Shown here one piece after another: positions 10,819 to 20,097 of a stretch of 64,000 bases of DNA. The translations under genes were made by a program, and so were the position numbers. How positions within the stretch are numbered: the stretch's first letter is position 1; every line of letters begins with the position of its first letter. Location: contig JBGANQ010000010.1 in assembly GCA_044222245.1 (NCBI GenBank), positions 62,001 to 126,000 on the forward strand. Reading direction: 5' to 3'. Origin of the DNA: CALFML01 sp044222245 (lineage in GTDB: Bacteria > Myxococcota_A > Polyangia > Palsa-1104 > JAEUJZ01). The notes below the pieces were generated by a model, which worked only from the letters and a program-made list of their open reading frames with translations, was not told the origin of the DNA and searched no databases.

Positions 10819-13005
10819 ATGCTAAGTCGATTTCTCGTGGTGTTGGTTCTGGCGATCGGCTTGCTAGCGGGGGCGCGAGCGACGGCGGCGGCGGCGCTAG
10901 TGTGGGTCACCATCAGCTCGACGCCTCCCGGGGCGACGATCTATGTGGATGGGAAGGAGCAGGGGGCCAAGGGAATCGCCGGCGACAGCTTCCGGCTGCG
11001 CTTAAGCTCCGGGGTACACCGGGTGCTGCTCGAGCTGCCGGGGTATAAGCCCCTCGAACAGACTGTACAAATCGGCAGAAGCGCCCAGCGCCTGGCCTTC
11101 ACGCTGGAGCACGCCCCGGCCCGGCTGGCGGTGCGCGCGCCGGCGACCAGCGATGACGCCCGCGATGGCGAGCTTTTCATCGATGCCGAGCCGCGAGGCC
11201 GCGTCCCCGCCGAGCTCGAGCTCAAACAAGGACCGCACCTTGTAGAGGTCCGCAAGCCCGGCTTCAAGGTCTACAGTGAGACCGTCGAGCTGGCCGCCGC
11301 CGAGACCAAGACGCTGATGGTGACCCTGCGGCCCGAGATCCGGCGCGGCACCCTCCTAGTTGCCGCGAGCGCCGAGGGGCTAGTCTACATCGATGGGCAA
11401 GCGCGCGGCGCGGCGCCCCAGGCAGTCGAGCTGGATGAAGGCGACCACGCCATCGAGGTGCGGGCCAGCGATGGCGGCGCGGTCCTGTGGCAGCAGCGTG
11501 CCAAGGTGACTGCCGGGCAGCAGGTGCGGGTGCAGGCGGAGTGGAAGGTGGCGGACAAGACCGGCTCGCTGCTGGTCATCGCGCCGGACGACGCCGATCT
11601 GATCATCGATGGCACCCAGAGCGCCCGCCCCAACCAGCCGGTCTCCGGCCTGCGAGTGGGACAGCACACACTGCTGGTGCAAGGCAAGGGCTACAGCGCG
11701 GTGACGCGGGTCGTCGACATCGAGGCGAACAAGCAGAAGATCGAGCAGGTGCAGCCGGCAAAATCCGATGCCGGTCGAGCGACCGTGCGCATGGTCATGG
11801 TCAACCCGATCGAGGGGGCGGAGTACTTCATCAACGGGCGCCGGGTCAAAGAAGACGAGCTGCTCGGCGACAAAGGGGTGGAGGTGGCGGCCGGCAAGAA
11901 CATCCTCGTGGTGCAGAAGGCGGGCGTGGGCAAGGTGACGCGCACGGTAAACGTCGCCGCCGGCGCCAGCGAGGTAGTGACCGTGGAGCTGAAGAACGTC
12001 GGGCGGCTGGCAGTCACCTCGACACCGGCCGGCGGTCAGATTCTGCTCGACGGCCAGCCGGTAGGAACGACCACGTTTACCGCGGAAGACGTACCGGCCG
12101 GCCAGCACAATGTAGAGGTTCGCCTCAACGGCTTCCCGCCCTTCAGTCAGGCGGTGACAGTGCGCGGCGGCGAGTCGGCCGCGGTCCAGGCGGATCTGCA
12201 GGCGGGGACGGCCTCCCCACCGGGGGCAGCCTACCCAGCCGAGTCGCCCTACCCGCCCAGCGCGGCCTACCCGACCGGCGGCGCCGTGTATGTGCAGGGC
12301 GGCCCGCGCCGGCTGCTGCTGCGCTCCGAGCTGAACGCTTCGCTGTCCGCGGTCACCAACGATCCGGGCCGCTTTACCGTCGATCTTGGCACCGGCTATC
12401 CATACTTTGTAAACCTCGGCATCGCCGTGGGCGCAGCGCGGGTGGGAATGTTCGGTCTCGATGTCGGCGTCGAGCTGCGCAGCGATATCTATGTGACCGA
12501 GGTGGGAGTCAAGCTGCGCGCGCAGCTGTTCCAGGCCGGGCCGATCGCCGGCGGCCTGAACCTGCTCGTCGCCGGTGGCGGCGGTCCCGATCAGCGCAAC
12601 GACTTCGTCCTGGAGGTGGGAGCGCCGCTCACGCTCATCGCCGGGCGCTTCGTGCAGCTGACGGCGCGACCCTACCTGCAGATCTACAGCGACCGCGCCT
12701 GCCCGCCCGCCGCCACCGCCAGCCCCGACAGCCTGACCCGCGGCGAGGCGTGCAGCGCCGCCCTCAGCGCCGTGGCGACCGGCGGCCAGGACACCACCGG
12801 CGCTCTGGAGCGCTTCAATGGTGCCCGCTTCCTGCTGCAGGGAGCGCTGGAGTTCTACGTAGCGCGGCACCTCAACCTGTGGCTCCTCATCGAAGGAGCG
12901 CCGGGCACCCAGCGCCTGGCGTGGACGCGCCCGTACAATGCGCTGCTCTTCCAGCAGGTCGACTACGGAATCTACGGCCGCTCCGGAGTGACCTTCAGGT
13001 TCTGA
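10819..13005 (+). CDS. Secreted PEGA-repeat protein with C-terminal beta-barrel-like region
   Basis: Protein of 728 residues with a signal peptide (LVVLVLAIGLLAGARATA). At least six PEGA-type repeats of about 70 residues follow (for example STPPGATIYVDGK, SAEGLVYIDGQ, TPAGGQILLDGQ). A Pro/Tyr/Ala-rich hinge (~470-495) precedes a C-terminal region of alternating hydrophobic strands that ends in Phe (GVTFRF*), the pattern of an outer-membrane barrel. PEGA repeats are known as surface or envelope modules; the exact role is unknown. It is the last gene of the PKS-interrupting segment and stops 144 bp before the right repeat. Confidence 0.85.
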   Translation: MLSRFLVVLVLAIGLLAGARATAAAALVWVTISSTPPGATIYVDGKEQGAKGIAGDSFRLRLSSGVHRVLLELPGYKPLEQTVQIGRSAQRLAFTLEHAPARLAVRAPATSDDARDGELFIDAEPRGRVPAELELKQGPHLVEVRKPGFKVYSETVELAAAETKTLMVTLRPEIRRGTLLVAASAEGLVYIDGQARGAAPQAVELDEGDHAIEVRASDGGAVLWQQRAKVTAGQQVRVQAEWKVADKTGSLLVIAPDDADLIIDGTQSARPNQPVSGLRVGQHTLLVQGKGYSAVTRVVDIEANKQKIEQVQPAKSDAGRATVRMVMVNPIEGAEYFINGRRVKEDELLGDKGVEVAAGKNILVVQKAGVGKVTRTVNVAAGASEVVTVELKNVGRLAVTSTPAGGQILLDGQPVGTTTFTAEDVPAGQHNVEVRLNGFPPFSQAVTVRGGESAAVQADLQAGTASPPGAAYPAESPYPPSAAYPTGGAVYVQGGPRRLLLRSELNASLSAVTNDPGRFTVDLGTGYPYFVNLGIAVGAARVGMFGLDVGVELRSDIYVTEVGVKLRAQLFQAGPIAGGLNLLVAGGGGPDQRNDFVLEVGAPLTLIAGRFVQLTARPYLQIYSDRACPPAATASPDSLTRGEACSAALSAVATGGQDTTGALERFNGARFLLQGALEFYVARHLNLWLLIEGAPGTQRLAWTRPYNALLFQQVDYGIYGRSGVTFRF

Positions 13006-13149
13006 GCTGTACCCGGCCCCGGCCCCAGCGCAGACCTATTTACTCCCACCAGTTGCCACCCCGCCCGCAGAGCGCCCCGCGTAGCTCTGCGAAAGCCGCT
13101 GCGCGGGCCGGGCCAGCGGTGGCCGCGGGAGCCGCTTGGGCCCCCAACC

Positions 13150-13157
13150 CCGAGCGG
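13150..13157 (+). repeat. Right copy of 8-bp direct repeat ccgagcgg (PKS element)
   Basis: Matches 6554-6561 exactly, in the same codon phase. Coding sequence of the interrupted KR resumes here (PERVQRRRS). Confidence 0.8.
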
Positions 13158-14522
13158 GTCCAGCGACGGCGCAGCCGGGTCGAGGCACTAGAGCGACTGG
13201 GGGCCGAGGTCCTGGTCGCGCGCGCCGATGTCACGGATCTGGTCGCGATGCAGGCGGCGGTGGACGCGGCCGTGGCGCGGTTTGGACCGATCCGCGGGGT
13301 CATCCACTCGGCCGGCGTGGCCGGCGGTGGCGTGATCCAGCGGCGCAGCCGTGAGGAAGCGGCGGCGGTGCTGGCCCCCAAGGTCACCGGCACGCTGGTC
13401 CTTGACACGATCTTCCGCCACCGCGATCTCGACTTCTTCGTGCTCTGTTCGTCCCTCAGCTCGGTGCTGGGCGGCTTCGGGCAGGCCGACTACAGCGCCG
13501 CCAACGCCTTCCTCGATGCCTTCGCTCACCACCGCTCGGCGCGCAGCCGCGGCCTGTCGGCGGCGATCAACTGGGACGCCTGGCGCGAGGTCGGCATGGC
13601 GGTGGACGCCGCCCGCCAGCGCGCTACCGGCGAGGCGCGCGCCACTAGCCCGGCCTCGGCCACCTCGCCCTACCGCGAGCTCGCCCACCCGCTGTTCGAT
13701 CGCTTCATGCGCGACGAGACGGGCGCCGAGAGCTACGTCACCCGCCTGGATGGCCCGCGCAGCTGGGTCGTCCAGGAGCACCGCGTTCAGGGGCGCCCCA
13801 CCCTGCCCGGCACCGCCTATCTCGAGCTGGCCCGCGCCGCCTTCAGCCTGCACCTGTCGAGCGTCCAGCCGGTCGAGCTGCGCGACGTCGTGTTCCTGGC
13901 GCCGCTCTCGGTTGCCGAGGGCGGTGAGCCTGAGGTGCGCACGGTCATCCGTCGGCTCAAAGCCGGCCTTGAGCGCGAGTTCGCCATCCTCAGCCGCCCC
14001 GATCCGAAGCGCGACCACTGGCAAGAGCACGCCCGCGGCCGCATCGCTCCGCTGGCCGAGGCGCCGCTGGTCCAGCATGATGTGGAGCGACTCATCCGCG
14101 AGACCTCCGGCGTCTTCAACACCAGCGAGCAGGCGGCGGTGGCCAAGCAGCGGCCGATGGAGTTCGGACCGCGCTGGCAGAACATGGTGCAGGTCCGTTT
14201 CGGCCGCAACCAAGGGCTCGCCTTCATCCAGCTGCCCGAGGCGTACCGTGAGGACCTCAACACCTTCGTGCTGCACCCGGCGCTGCTCGACAGCGCGACC
14301 GGATTCGTCGCGGTGCGCACGCCCGCCCACTACCTGCCGTTCAGCTATCGCCGGGTGCGCCTGCTGCGGCCGATCGGCCAGTGCGTGTACAGCTACGCCG
14401 GCTTCGAGCAGAGCAGCGTGGGTGGTCGCGAGCGCTTGCAGATCAACCTGACCATCATGGATACCGACGGCGTGGTCCAGATCGAGATCGAGGACTACGT
14501 GCTGGTGAGAGTGGCCCCATGA
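13150..14522 (+). CDS. Type I PKS, 3' part of the split gene (KR C-half, DH)
   Basis: This continues the PKS that breaks off at 6561. It begins inside the KR (RVEALERLGAEVLVA), with the catalytic serine region LCSSLSSVLG and the tyrosine in DYSAANAF. A dehydratase follows with HRVQGRPTLP (HxxxGxxxxP) and the second-half motif HPALLDSA. There is no start codon or ribosome site at its beginning, so it cannot be expressed alone as a normal protein. It ends in ATGA overlap with the ER-ACP-TE gene. DH placed after KR differs from the usual cis-AT order (DH before KR). Confidence 0.9.
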
Positions 14523-16921
14523 AGCTCCCGCAACAGAGCCCGCAAGGGCCATTTGAGTCCTGGCCGAACTTCTCGGTCACCATTGACAAGCCGGGGCTCC
14601 TGGACACCCTGCGCGTCCAGCCCGCCCCCCGCCGCGCGCCCGGCTACGGCGAGGTCGAGATCGAGGTTCACTCGGTCGCGCTGAACTTCAAAGAGGTCCT
14701 GCAGGCGCTGGGCGTCATGCCGCCCCCCGAAGACGGCTTCGCCTTCGGCCTGGAGTGCGCCGGCGTCATCACCGAGGTCGGTCCCGATGTCGTCGGCCTT
14801 GAGCCCGGCATGGACGTCATCGCCATCGAGGGCCCCTGCCTGAGCGCCCGCGTGACGGTCAACGCCTCGTCGGTGGTACGCAAGCCGCCGCACCTGCCGT
14901 GGGAGCAGGCGGCGGGCCTTGGCATCTCGTTTTTGACCGCCTACTACGCGCTGCATCGCCTGGGTCGCCTGCGCCGCGGCGAGTCCGTCCTCATCCACGC
15001 GGCCACCGGCGGCGTCGGGCTAGCGGCGGTCCAGGTCGCGCAGTGGCTGGGCGCCGAGATCTTTGCCACCGCCGGCAGCCCGGTCAAGCGCGAGTACCTG
15101 CAGCGGCTCGGCATCCGCCATGTCTATGACTCGCGGACCCTGGCGTTCCGCGATGAGATCATGGAGCAGACCGGCAACCACGGCGTCGACGTCGTGCTCA
15201 ACTCGCTGGCCGGCGAGTTTATTCCCAAGGGCCTGTCGGCGCTGGCGCCGTTTGGGCGATTTTTGGAGATCGGTCGCCGCGACATCCAGGCCAACACGCC
15301 GATTCCCCTTGGGCTTTTGGAAAAAGGAATCGGCTTCTTCGTCGTCAACCTGTCGGCCGGCACGCCGGGGTTTCAGGAGCTGCTCAGCGAGGTCTTTGGC
15401 CTCATCGAAGATGGCACCTTCAAGCCGCTGCCGTGCAAGTACTTCTCGCTGCGCCGGCTGGAAGAGGCCTTCGATCTGCTCGCCCGCGCCCAGCACATCG
15501 GCAAGGTCATCGTCAACCTGCCGCAGCGCAACGCCGCCGCCTCGGTCGACAGCCTGCCGCCGCTGCTGCTGGCGCTCGATCCGGAGCCGCCGGGGCCGCG
15601 CTCGACGCTGACCGAGGGGCTTTTGAGCGGCGAGGGGCTGGATGTGTTTCGGCGCGTGCTGGCGGGCAACCTGGCCCAGGTCGTCGTCTCGACGCGCAGC
15701 CTGGACGCGCGCATGGTCGAGGTGGACGCGCCGCTGCCGACCCAGCTGCCGCAGCTGTCACCGCTGCCGCATCATGAAGAGGACCACGACAGCGCCGCGC
15801 GCCTCTCGCCCGCTCGCCCCGAGTCCTCGCGCGATTACGTCCCGCCGCGCAACGACCTGGAGGGGACGATCTGCGGCATCTGGGAAAAGTTCTTCCGCCT
15901 CAAGCTCATTGGCATTCAGGACAACTTCTTCGATATCGGCGGCGACTCGCTGCTGGCGGTGCAGCTCATCGCTCGCCTGCGCGAGGCGGTGGGCGTGGAG
16001 CTATCGCCGCACAGCCTGCTGGAGACGCCGACCATCGCAGGCCTGGCCGAGACCATCGCTCGCGCCAAGGCCTCCTCGCCAGAGATCCGCATCCAGACCG
16101 CCGAGCTGCCGCGCTGCCTGGTGAAGATCAAAGACGGCGACCCGGCGCAGCCGCTGTTCCTCATCCACCCCGCCGGCGGCCACGTCTACAACTACCTGGC
16201 GCTGGCGCACACGCTGTCGACCCCGCACGAGGTCTACGGCGTGATGTGCGACCCGGTGGACAGCAACCAGCGGCCGATGACCACGATGGAAGAGATGGGC
16301 CGCCACTACAGCCGCGAGATCCGCAAGCTGCAGCCCTACGGTCCGTACCTGCTCGGCGGCGCCTCGTTCGGCGGCGCGCTGGCGTATGACATCGCCCAGC
16401 ACCTGGTGGCCGGCGGCCAGGACGTCGAGCTGGTGTTCCTGCTCGATACCGGCAGCCCGGAGGGGCTGCCCAAGGTCGAGATCGAGGACGCCGAGGTGCT
16501 GGAGTACCTGCTGCGCCTGGCCGCCAACATCCCCGACTCGCGCGAGGATCTGAAGCAGCTCCTGCCCGATGAGCAGATCCGCTACTTCCTGGAGCGCGGC
16601 AAGAAGGCCAACAAGCTGTTCCCGGCGGTCTCGATGGCCGACGCGCAGCAGATCCTGCAGCAGTCGCGCACCAACCTGCGGGCGATGAGCAGCTACAAGC
16701 CGCGTCCCTTCCCCGGCCGGCTGGCGCTGTTTCAGGCAATGGAGCGCGACGCCCGCTTCGACATGAGCGACGCCCCCTGGCCACGCCTGGCCCTGGGCGG
16801 CGGCGCGGTGTACCAGGTGCCGGGCAACCACATCACGATGAACTTCATGCCGCATGTGCAGGTGCTCGGCGACAAGCTGAGTCAGCTCCTGCTTGAGCTG
16901 GCGGCGGCCGAGAAGAAATAA
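14519..16921 (+). CDS. PKS ER-ACP-TE protein
   Basis: Protein of 800 residues that completes the split module. The enoylreductase (residues ~20-340) has the NADPH loop HAATGGVGLAAVQVAQ. An acyl carrier protein follows, with the phosphopantetheine serine in DIGGDSL (~478). The thioesterase (~540-800) has its nucleophile in GGASFGG (~615) and releases the product. The start ATG overlaps the upstream stop, so translation is coupled to the KR-DH fragment, and loss of that fragment's translation should be polar on this gene. Together with the upstream genes this predicts one amino acid extended by one fully reducible malonate unit before hydrolysis or cyclisation. Confidence 0.94.
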   Translation: MKLPQQSPQGPFESWPNFSVTIDKPGLLDTLRVQPAPRRAPGYGEVEIEVHSVALNFKEVLQALGVMPPPEDGFAFGLECAGVITEVGPDVVGLEPGMDVIAIEGPCLSARVTVNASSVVRKPPHLPWEQAAGLGISFLTAYYALHRLGRLRRGESVLIHAATGGVGLAAVQVAQWLGAEIFATAGSPVKREYLQRLGIRHVYDSRTLAFRDEIMEQTGNHGVDVVLNSLAGEFIPKGLSALAPFGRFLEIGRRDIQANTPIPLGLLEKGIGFFVVNLSAGTPGFQELLSEVFGLIEDGTFKPLPCKYFSLRRLEEAFDLLARAQHIGKVIVNLPQRNAAASVDSLPPLLLALDPEPPGPRSTLTEGLLSGEGLDVFRRVLAGNLAQVVVSTRSLDARMVEVDAPLPTQLPQLSPLPHHEEDHDSAARLSPARPESSRDYVPPRNDLEGTICGIWEKFFRLKLIGIQDNFFDIGGDSLLAVQLIARLREAVGVELSPHSLLETPTIAGLAETIARAKASSPEIRIQTAELPRCLVKIKDGDPAQPLFLIHPAGGHVYNYLALAHTLSTPHEVYGVMCDPVDSNQRPMTTMEEMGRHYSREIRKLQPYGPYLLGGASFGGALAYDIAQHLVAGGQDVELVFLLDTGSPEGLPKVEIEDAEVLEYLLRLAANIPDSREDLKQLLPDEQIRYFLERGKKANKLFPAVSMADAQQILQQSRTNLRAMSSYKPRPFPGRLALFQAMERDARFDMSDAPWPRLALGGGAVYQVPGNHITMNFMPHVQVLGDKLSQLLLELAAAEKK

Positions 16922-16956
16922 CAAATACGACCGCGCACCACCGGGCGGACGCCGCG

Positions 16957-18240
16957 CTAGTACACCCGCGGGATGATCCGCCAGGGAACCCGGCGGCAAT
17001 ACTCGTCCCAGTCCTTGCCGTACTTGGCCTGGCAGGCTGCGTGATCGCGCCGCTCGCGGTCGATAAGCAGCGGCGCAAAATAGATGAAGTAGAAAAACGG
17101 CGCCACATGGGACAGGCCGCACGGCAGGCACATCGCCAGCGCCATCATCAGGTCGCCCAGGTAGTTGACGTGGCGGGCCATGCCCCACCACCCCGAGGTC
17201 AGCAGCAGCGAGCCGTGCGCGGTCTTGAGGTAGCTCGGCGGCCGCCCCCAGATTGGCAAGCTAGGGTCGGTGCGAAAGCGGTACTTCTGCAGGTTCGCGG
17301 TGCGGAAGATGTAGTAGCCGACGCCAAACAAGAGCGCGCAGGCCACCACCGCCCAGCTCGGGAGCGCCGTGTTGCGGGTCACCAGGAACTGCGCCTGCAG
17401 CGAGAAGTTGAACGGCATCCAGACCAGGAACGCGTGCACCAGCATGAAGCCGTAGTTTTCGTACAGGATGTCCCACATGGCGAGCAGCGTCGACTCGAAG
17501 AAGAAGAAATCGGCGACGTAGATAAGCTGCAGCGCGCACACCAGGATCATCGGCGCGGTGAGCGTTCCCAGCTTGCCGTACTGCGCCGCCGCCATGCCAA
17601 CGATGAACACGCCCCAGCAGCCCATGCCGATGTTGGACTCAAAGAACACCTTGAGGTCAAAGGCGCCCAAGCGCGGATTTAGCGAGGTGCCGAGGAAGAA
17701 GTCGTAGATGACGTGGCCGCTGCGGCGCTCCTCCTGTTTGCTGCGCAGCCCGTAGAAGTACAGAAAGACGGCAAACACGAACGCGAACAGCGTGGCCGTG
17801 CTGATAAGGCCCCCAAGCTCGTCATAGATCGCGGTGAGCGGCAACAGCCCCGAGTACAACAGCCCCCCGAGCACCGCCAGCGAGATCCACAGCGACGACC
17901 ACCCGTTTATCCGGTAGGGCAGCCGCCGCCCGTCTCGCTGCACCATCCCGAGCACCGTCTTGCCCGGCGCGTACAGCCGCAGGAAAATCTGTAGCAGCAG
18001 CCAGCCGCTGAAGTACATGACGGCGCGGCCGGTGGGCAGCGGCAGCAGGGCTACAAGCTCGCGCAGCTCGGCCAGGCTGCGCGGCAAGATGAGGGCGCCG
18101 CCGTTGCGCACGATGCAGGCCCACAGGTAGATGCTGAGCGTGGGCATAAGGACGGTGAGCAGCGCCGCCCCGCGCGGCCCGCCAAAGTGGGTCGGCGCGA
18201 CGGTGACTGCTGGCTTCGGATCGCTGGCTCGGTCGGACAT
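16957..18240 (-). CDS. ERG24/ERG4-type sterol reductase
   Basis: Integral membrane protein of 427 residues with about ten hydrophobic segments. It belongs to the ERG4/ERG24 family, NADPH-dependent sterol C14 or C24(28) reductases. The C-terminal family block is clear: LLTSGWWGMARHVNYLGD (~335) and the terminal DEYCRRVPWRIIPRVY. I chose the ATG at 18240 because a gaggt ribosome site lies just upstream; a longer in-frame start exists at 18291. Sterol synthesis is known in some Myxococcota, which fits. It is convergent with the PKS TE gene, with 35 bp between. Which double bond is reduced cannot be told. Confidence 0.88.
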   Translation of the reverse strand: MSDRASDPKPAVTVAPTHFGGPRGAALLTVLMPTLSIYLWACIVRNGGALILPRSLAELRELVALLPLPTGRAVMYFSGWLLLQIFLRLYAPGKTVLGMVQRDGRRLPYRINGWSSLWISLAVLGGLLYSGLLPLTAIYDELGGLISTATLFAFVFAVFLYFYGLRSKQEERRSGHVIYDFFLGTSLNPRLGAFDLKVFFESNIGMGCWGVFIVGMAAAQYGKLGTLTAPMILVCALQLIYVADFFFFESTLLAMWDILYENYGFMLVHAFLVWMPFNFSLQAQFLVTRNTALPSWAVVACALLFGVGYYIFRTANLQKYRFRTDPSLPIWGRPPSYLKTAHGSLLLTSGWWGMARHVNYLGDLMMALAMCLPCGLSHVAPFFYFIYFAPLLIDRERRDHAACQAKYGKDWDEYCRRVPWRIIPRVY

Positions 18241-18309
18241 GGCTACCTCGGGTGGGCGGCCACTTTTGTTTTTGCCCGGTGGGCAAGTCAACTCAAATCG
18301 CCGGCCCGG

Positions 18310-20088
18310 CTAGTCGAGCTCGTCCAGCCGAAACTCTCCCGGGGGGCGCTCGCCGGCGGCGGCGCGCTCTTGTTCTCTCTGGCGCAGGGCGACGCGGCGG
18401 ATCTTGCCCGAGATGGTCTTGGGCAGCTCGATGAACTCCAGGCGGCGGATGCGCTGGTAGGCGGCCAGGCGCTGGCGGGCAAACAGCAGCACCTCGCGCG
18501 CCGTCTCGCGGCAAGGGGGGACCTCCGGGCGCAGGGTGACAAACGCCTTGGCGATGAACAGGCGCAGCGGATCGGGCGTCGGGACCACCGCGGCTTCGGC
18601 GACCGCCGGGTGCTCTAGCAGCGCGCTCTCCAGCTCGAAGGGACTGATGCGGTAGTCCGAGCTCTTGAAGACATCGTCGCCGCGCCCGACGTAGTGGTAG
18701 TAGCCGGCGCCGTCGCGGGCGGCCTCGTCGCCAGTGCGGTAGCAGCCGCCGGCCATCGCCTCGGCGGTCCGGACTGGATCATCTTCGTAGCCGACCATCA
18801 GCCCGACCGGCCGCGGCGAGAGCCCGATCACCAGCTCGCCTTCGGCCAGCGCGGCGGTCGCCTGCGGGGTCGACTCTGCCGGCGCCGCGGCTGCGGGGGC
18901 GGCGTTGGACTCTGGGGGCGAGGCTGCCGGCAGCTGGCGGCCGTCCGCACCGAGCAGCTGCACCTGATAGCCCGGCAGCGGCCGCCCCATCGAGCCGACG
19001 ATCACCGGCTGGCCCGGCGAGTTGCCGATCACCGCCGTGGTCTCGGTCTGGCCGAAGCCGTCGCGGATGGTGATGCCCCAGGCGGCGCGCACGCGCTCGA
19101 TGACCTCGGGGTTGAGCGGCTCGCCAGCGCTGGTGCACTCGCGCAGGGCGGGCGGCCGCGGCCCGAGCGCGGACAGCAGCAGCATGCGCCACACCGTCGG
19201 CGGCGCGCACAGCGTCGTCACCGCCGCGCGCCCGAGCAGACCCAGGGTCGCCGCCGCCGAGAACCGCGCGCTCGGCTGGCTGAGCACCGTCGCCCCTGCG
19301 TTCCACGGTGCGAACACGCAGCTCCAGGCGTGCTTGGCCCAGCCGGGCGAGCTGATGTTGTAGTGCACATCGCCCGGCTGGATGCCCACCCAGTACATCG
19401 TCGACAGGTGGCCGATGGGATAGCTCACCTGGGTGTGCAAAACGAGCTTGGGCTGCGCCGTGGTGCCCGAGGTGAAGTAGAGCAGCAGCGGATCGCCGGC
19501 GCGGGTCGGCGCCTCCGGGGTGAACGCGGCCGGCTCGGCATAGCCGGCAGCCAGCTCCCGCCAGCCCGGCGACTCCCCTTTTCCGCCGACGACAAAGCGC
19601 GTGAGCTCGGGCGGCAGCTCGCGGCACGCCGGGGTACACTCGGCGGCGGCGATCAGGTGGCGGATGCCGCCGCGGCGGATGCGCGCCAGGAGCTCGGGGG
19701 CGGTGAGCAGCGTCGTCGTCGGCACGATCACCGCGCCGAGCTTCATCAGCGCCAGCAGCGACTCCCACAGCTCGGGCTGGCTCGGCAGCATCACCAGCAC
19801 GCGGTCGCCGCGCCGCACGCCGCAGCGCTGCAGGTAGCGGGCAAGGCGACTGGAGCGGTCGGCCAGCTCGGCGAAGGTCAGGCGCAGCTCGGGCTGGCCC
19901 TCCGGCACAAGCCACAGCCCGATCGCCTGGTTGTGCCGCGCCAGGGCATCGAAGTAGTCTAGGGCCCAGTTGAAGGGCTCGTCGGCGGCGATCTGGGGCC
20001 AGCGGAACTCTGCATAGGCGCGCGCGTAGTCGGTGCGGTGGGCGAGCAGGAAGTCGCGGGCGTGGAGGAAGCGCTCAAGCGGCGTCAT
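18310..20088 (-). CDS. Acyl-CoA synthetase (AMP-binding, medium-chain/acetyl-CoA type)
   Basis: Adenylate-forming enzyme of 592 residues that activates a carboxylic acid to acyl-AMP and then acyl-CoA. Motifs: P-loop-like YFTSGTTAQPK (~210), FGQTETT (~345), YRTGDEA (~455) and the C-terminal lysine motif LPKTISGKIRR (~565). Sequence style resembles the ACSM/medium-chain branch. A low-complexity Ala/Pro/Glu insertion (~390-415, around APAAAAPAEST) sits in an otherwise conserved region and is probably a surface loop. It starts 9 bp from the stop of the gene transcribed before it (20098) and may form an operon with it and with the sterol reductase downstream. A supply role for lipid or polyketide precursors is possible but unproven. 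Confidence 0.93.
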   Translation of the reverse strand: MTPLERFLHARDFLLAHRTDYARAYAEFRWPQIAADEPFNWALDYFDALARHNQAIGLWLVPEGQPELRLTFAELADRSSRLARYLQRCGVRRGDRVLVMLPSQPELWESLLALMKLGAVIVPTTTLLTAPELLARIRRGGIRHLIAAAECTPACRELPPELTRFVVGGKGESPGWRELAAGYAEPAAFTPEAPTRAGDPLLLYFTSGTTAQPKLVLHTQVSYPIGHLSTMYWVGIQPGDVHYNISSPGWAKHAWSCVFAPWNAGATVLSQPSARFSAAATLGLLGRAAVTTLCAPPTVWRMLLLSALGPRPPALRECTSAGEPLNPEVIERVRAAWGITIRDGFGQTETTAVIGNSPGQPVIVGSMGRPLPGYQVQLLGADGRQLPAASPPESNAAPAAAAPAESTPQATAALAEGELVIGLSPRPVGLMVGYEDDPVRTAEAMAGGCYRTGDEAARDGAGYYHYVGRGDDVFKSSDYRISPFELESALLEHPAVAEAAVVPTPDPLRLFIAKAFVTLRPEVPPCRETAREVLLFARQRLAAYQRIRRLEFIELPKTISGKIRRVALRQREQERAAAGERPPGEFRLDELD

Positions 20089-20097
20089 TGAATCTCC

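Larger units (their letters stand above)
6562..13157 (+). mobile_element. 6596-bp segment interrupting the PKS ketoreductase (E2)
   Basis: Segment between the two ccgagcgg copies, counted with one copy (6596 bp). It holds four complete plus-strand genes unrelated to polyketide chain extension (glycosyltransferase, membrane protein, nucleotide cyclase, PEGA-repeat protein) and two non-coding ends, and no recombinase or transposase that I can recognise. A 14-bp sequence with one mismatch (tcccaccagtcgcc at 6645-6658, tcccaccagttgcc at 13044-13057) occurs near both ends in the same orientation. The insertion is inferred because deleting it restores a KR of normal length. If it moves, the enzyme must be supplied in trans; the serine recombinases elsewhere in the window are candidates. 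Confidence 0.82.

Noticed and set aside
11487..13149. Long plus-strand frame running into the PKS 3' half
   Set aside because: Upstream of 13150 it overlaps the PEGA-repeat gene in another frame and is Arg/Gly/Ala-rich without homology. Only the part from 13150 is coding.
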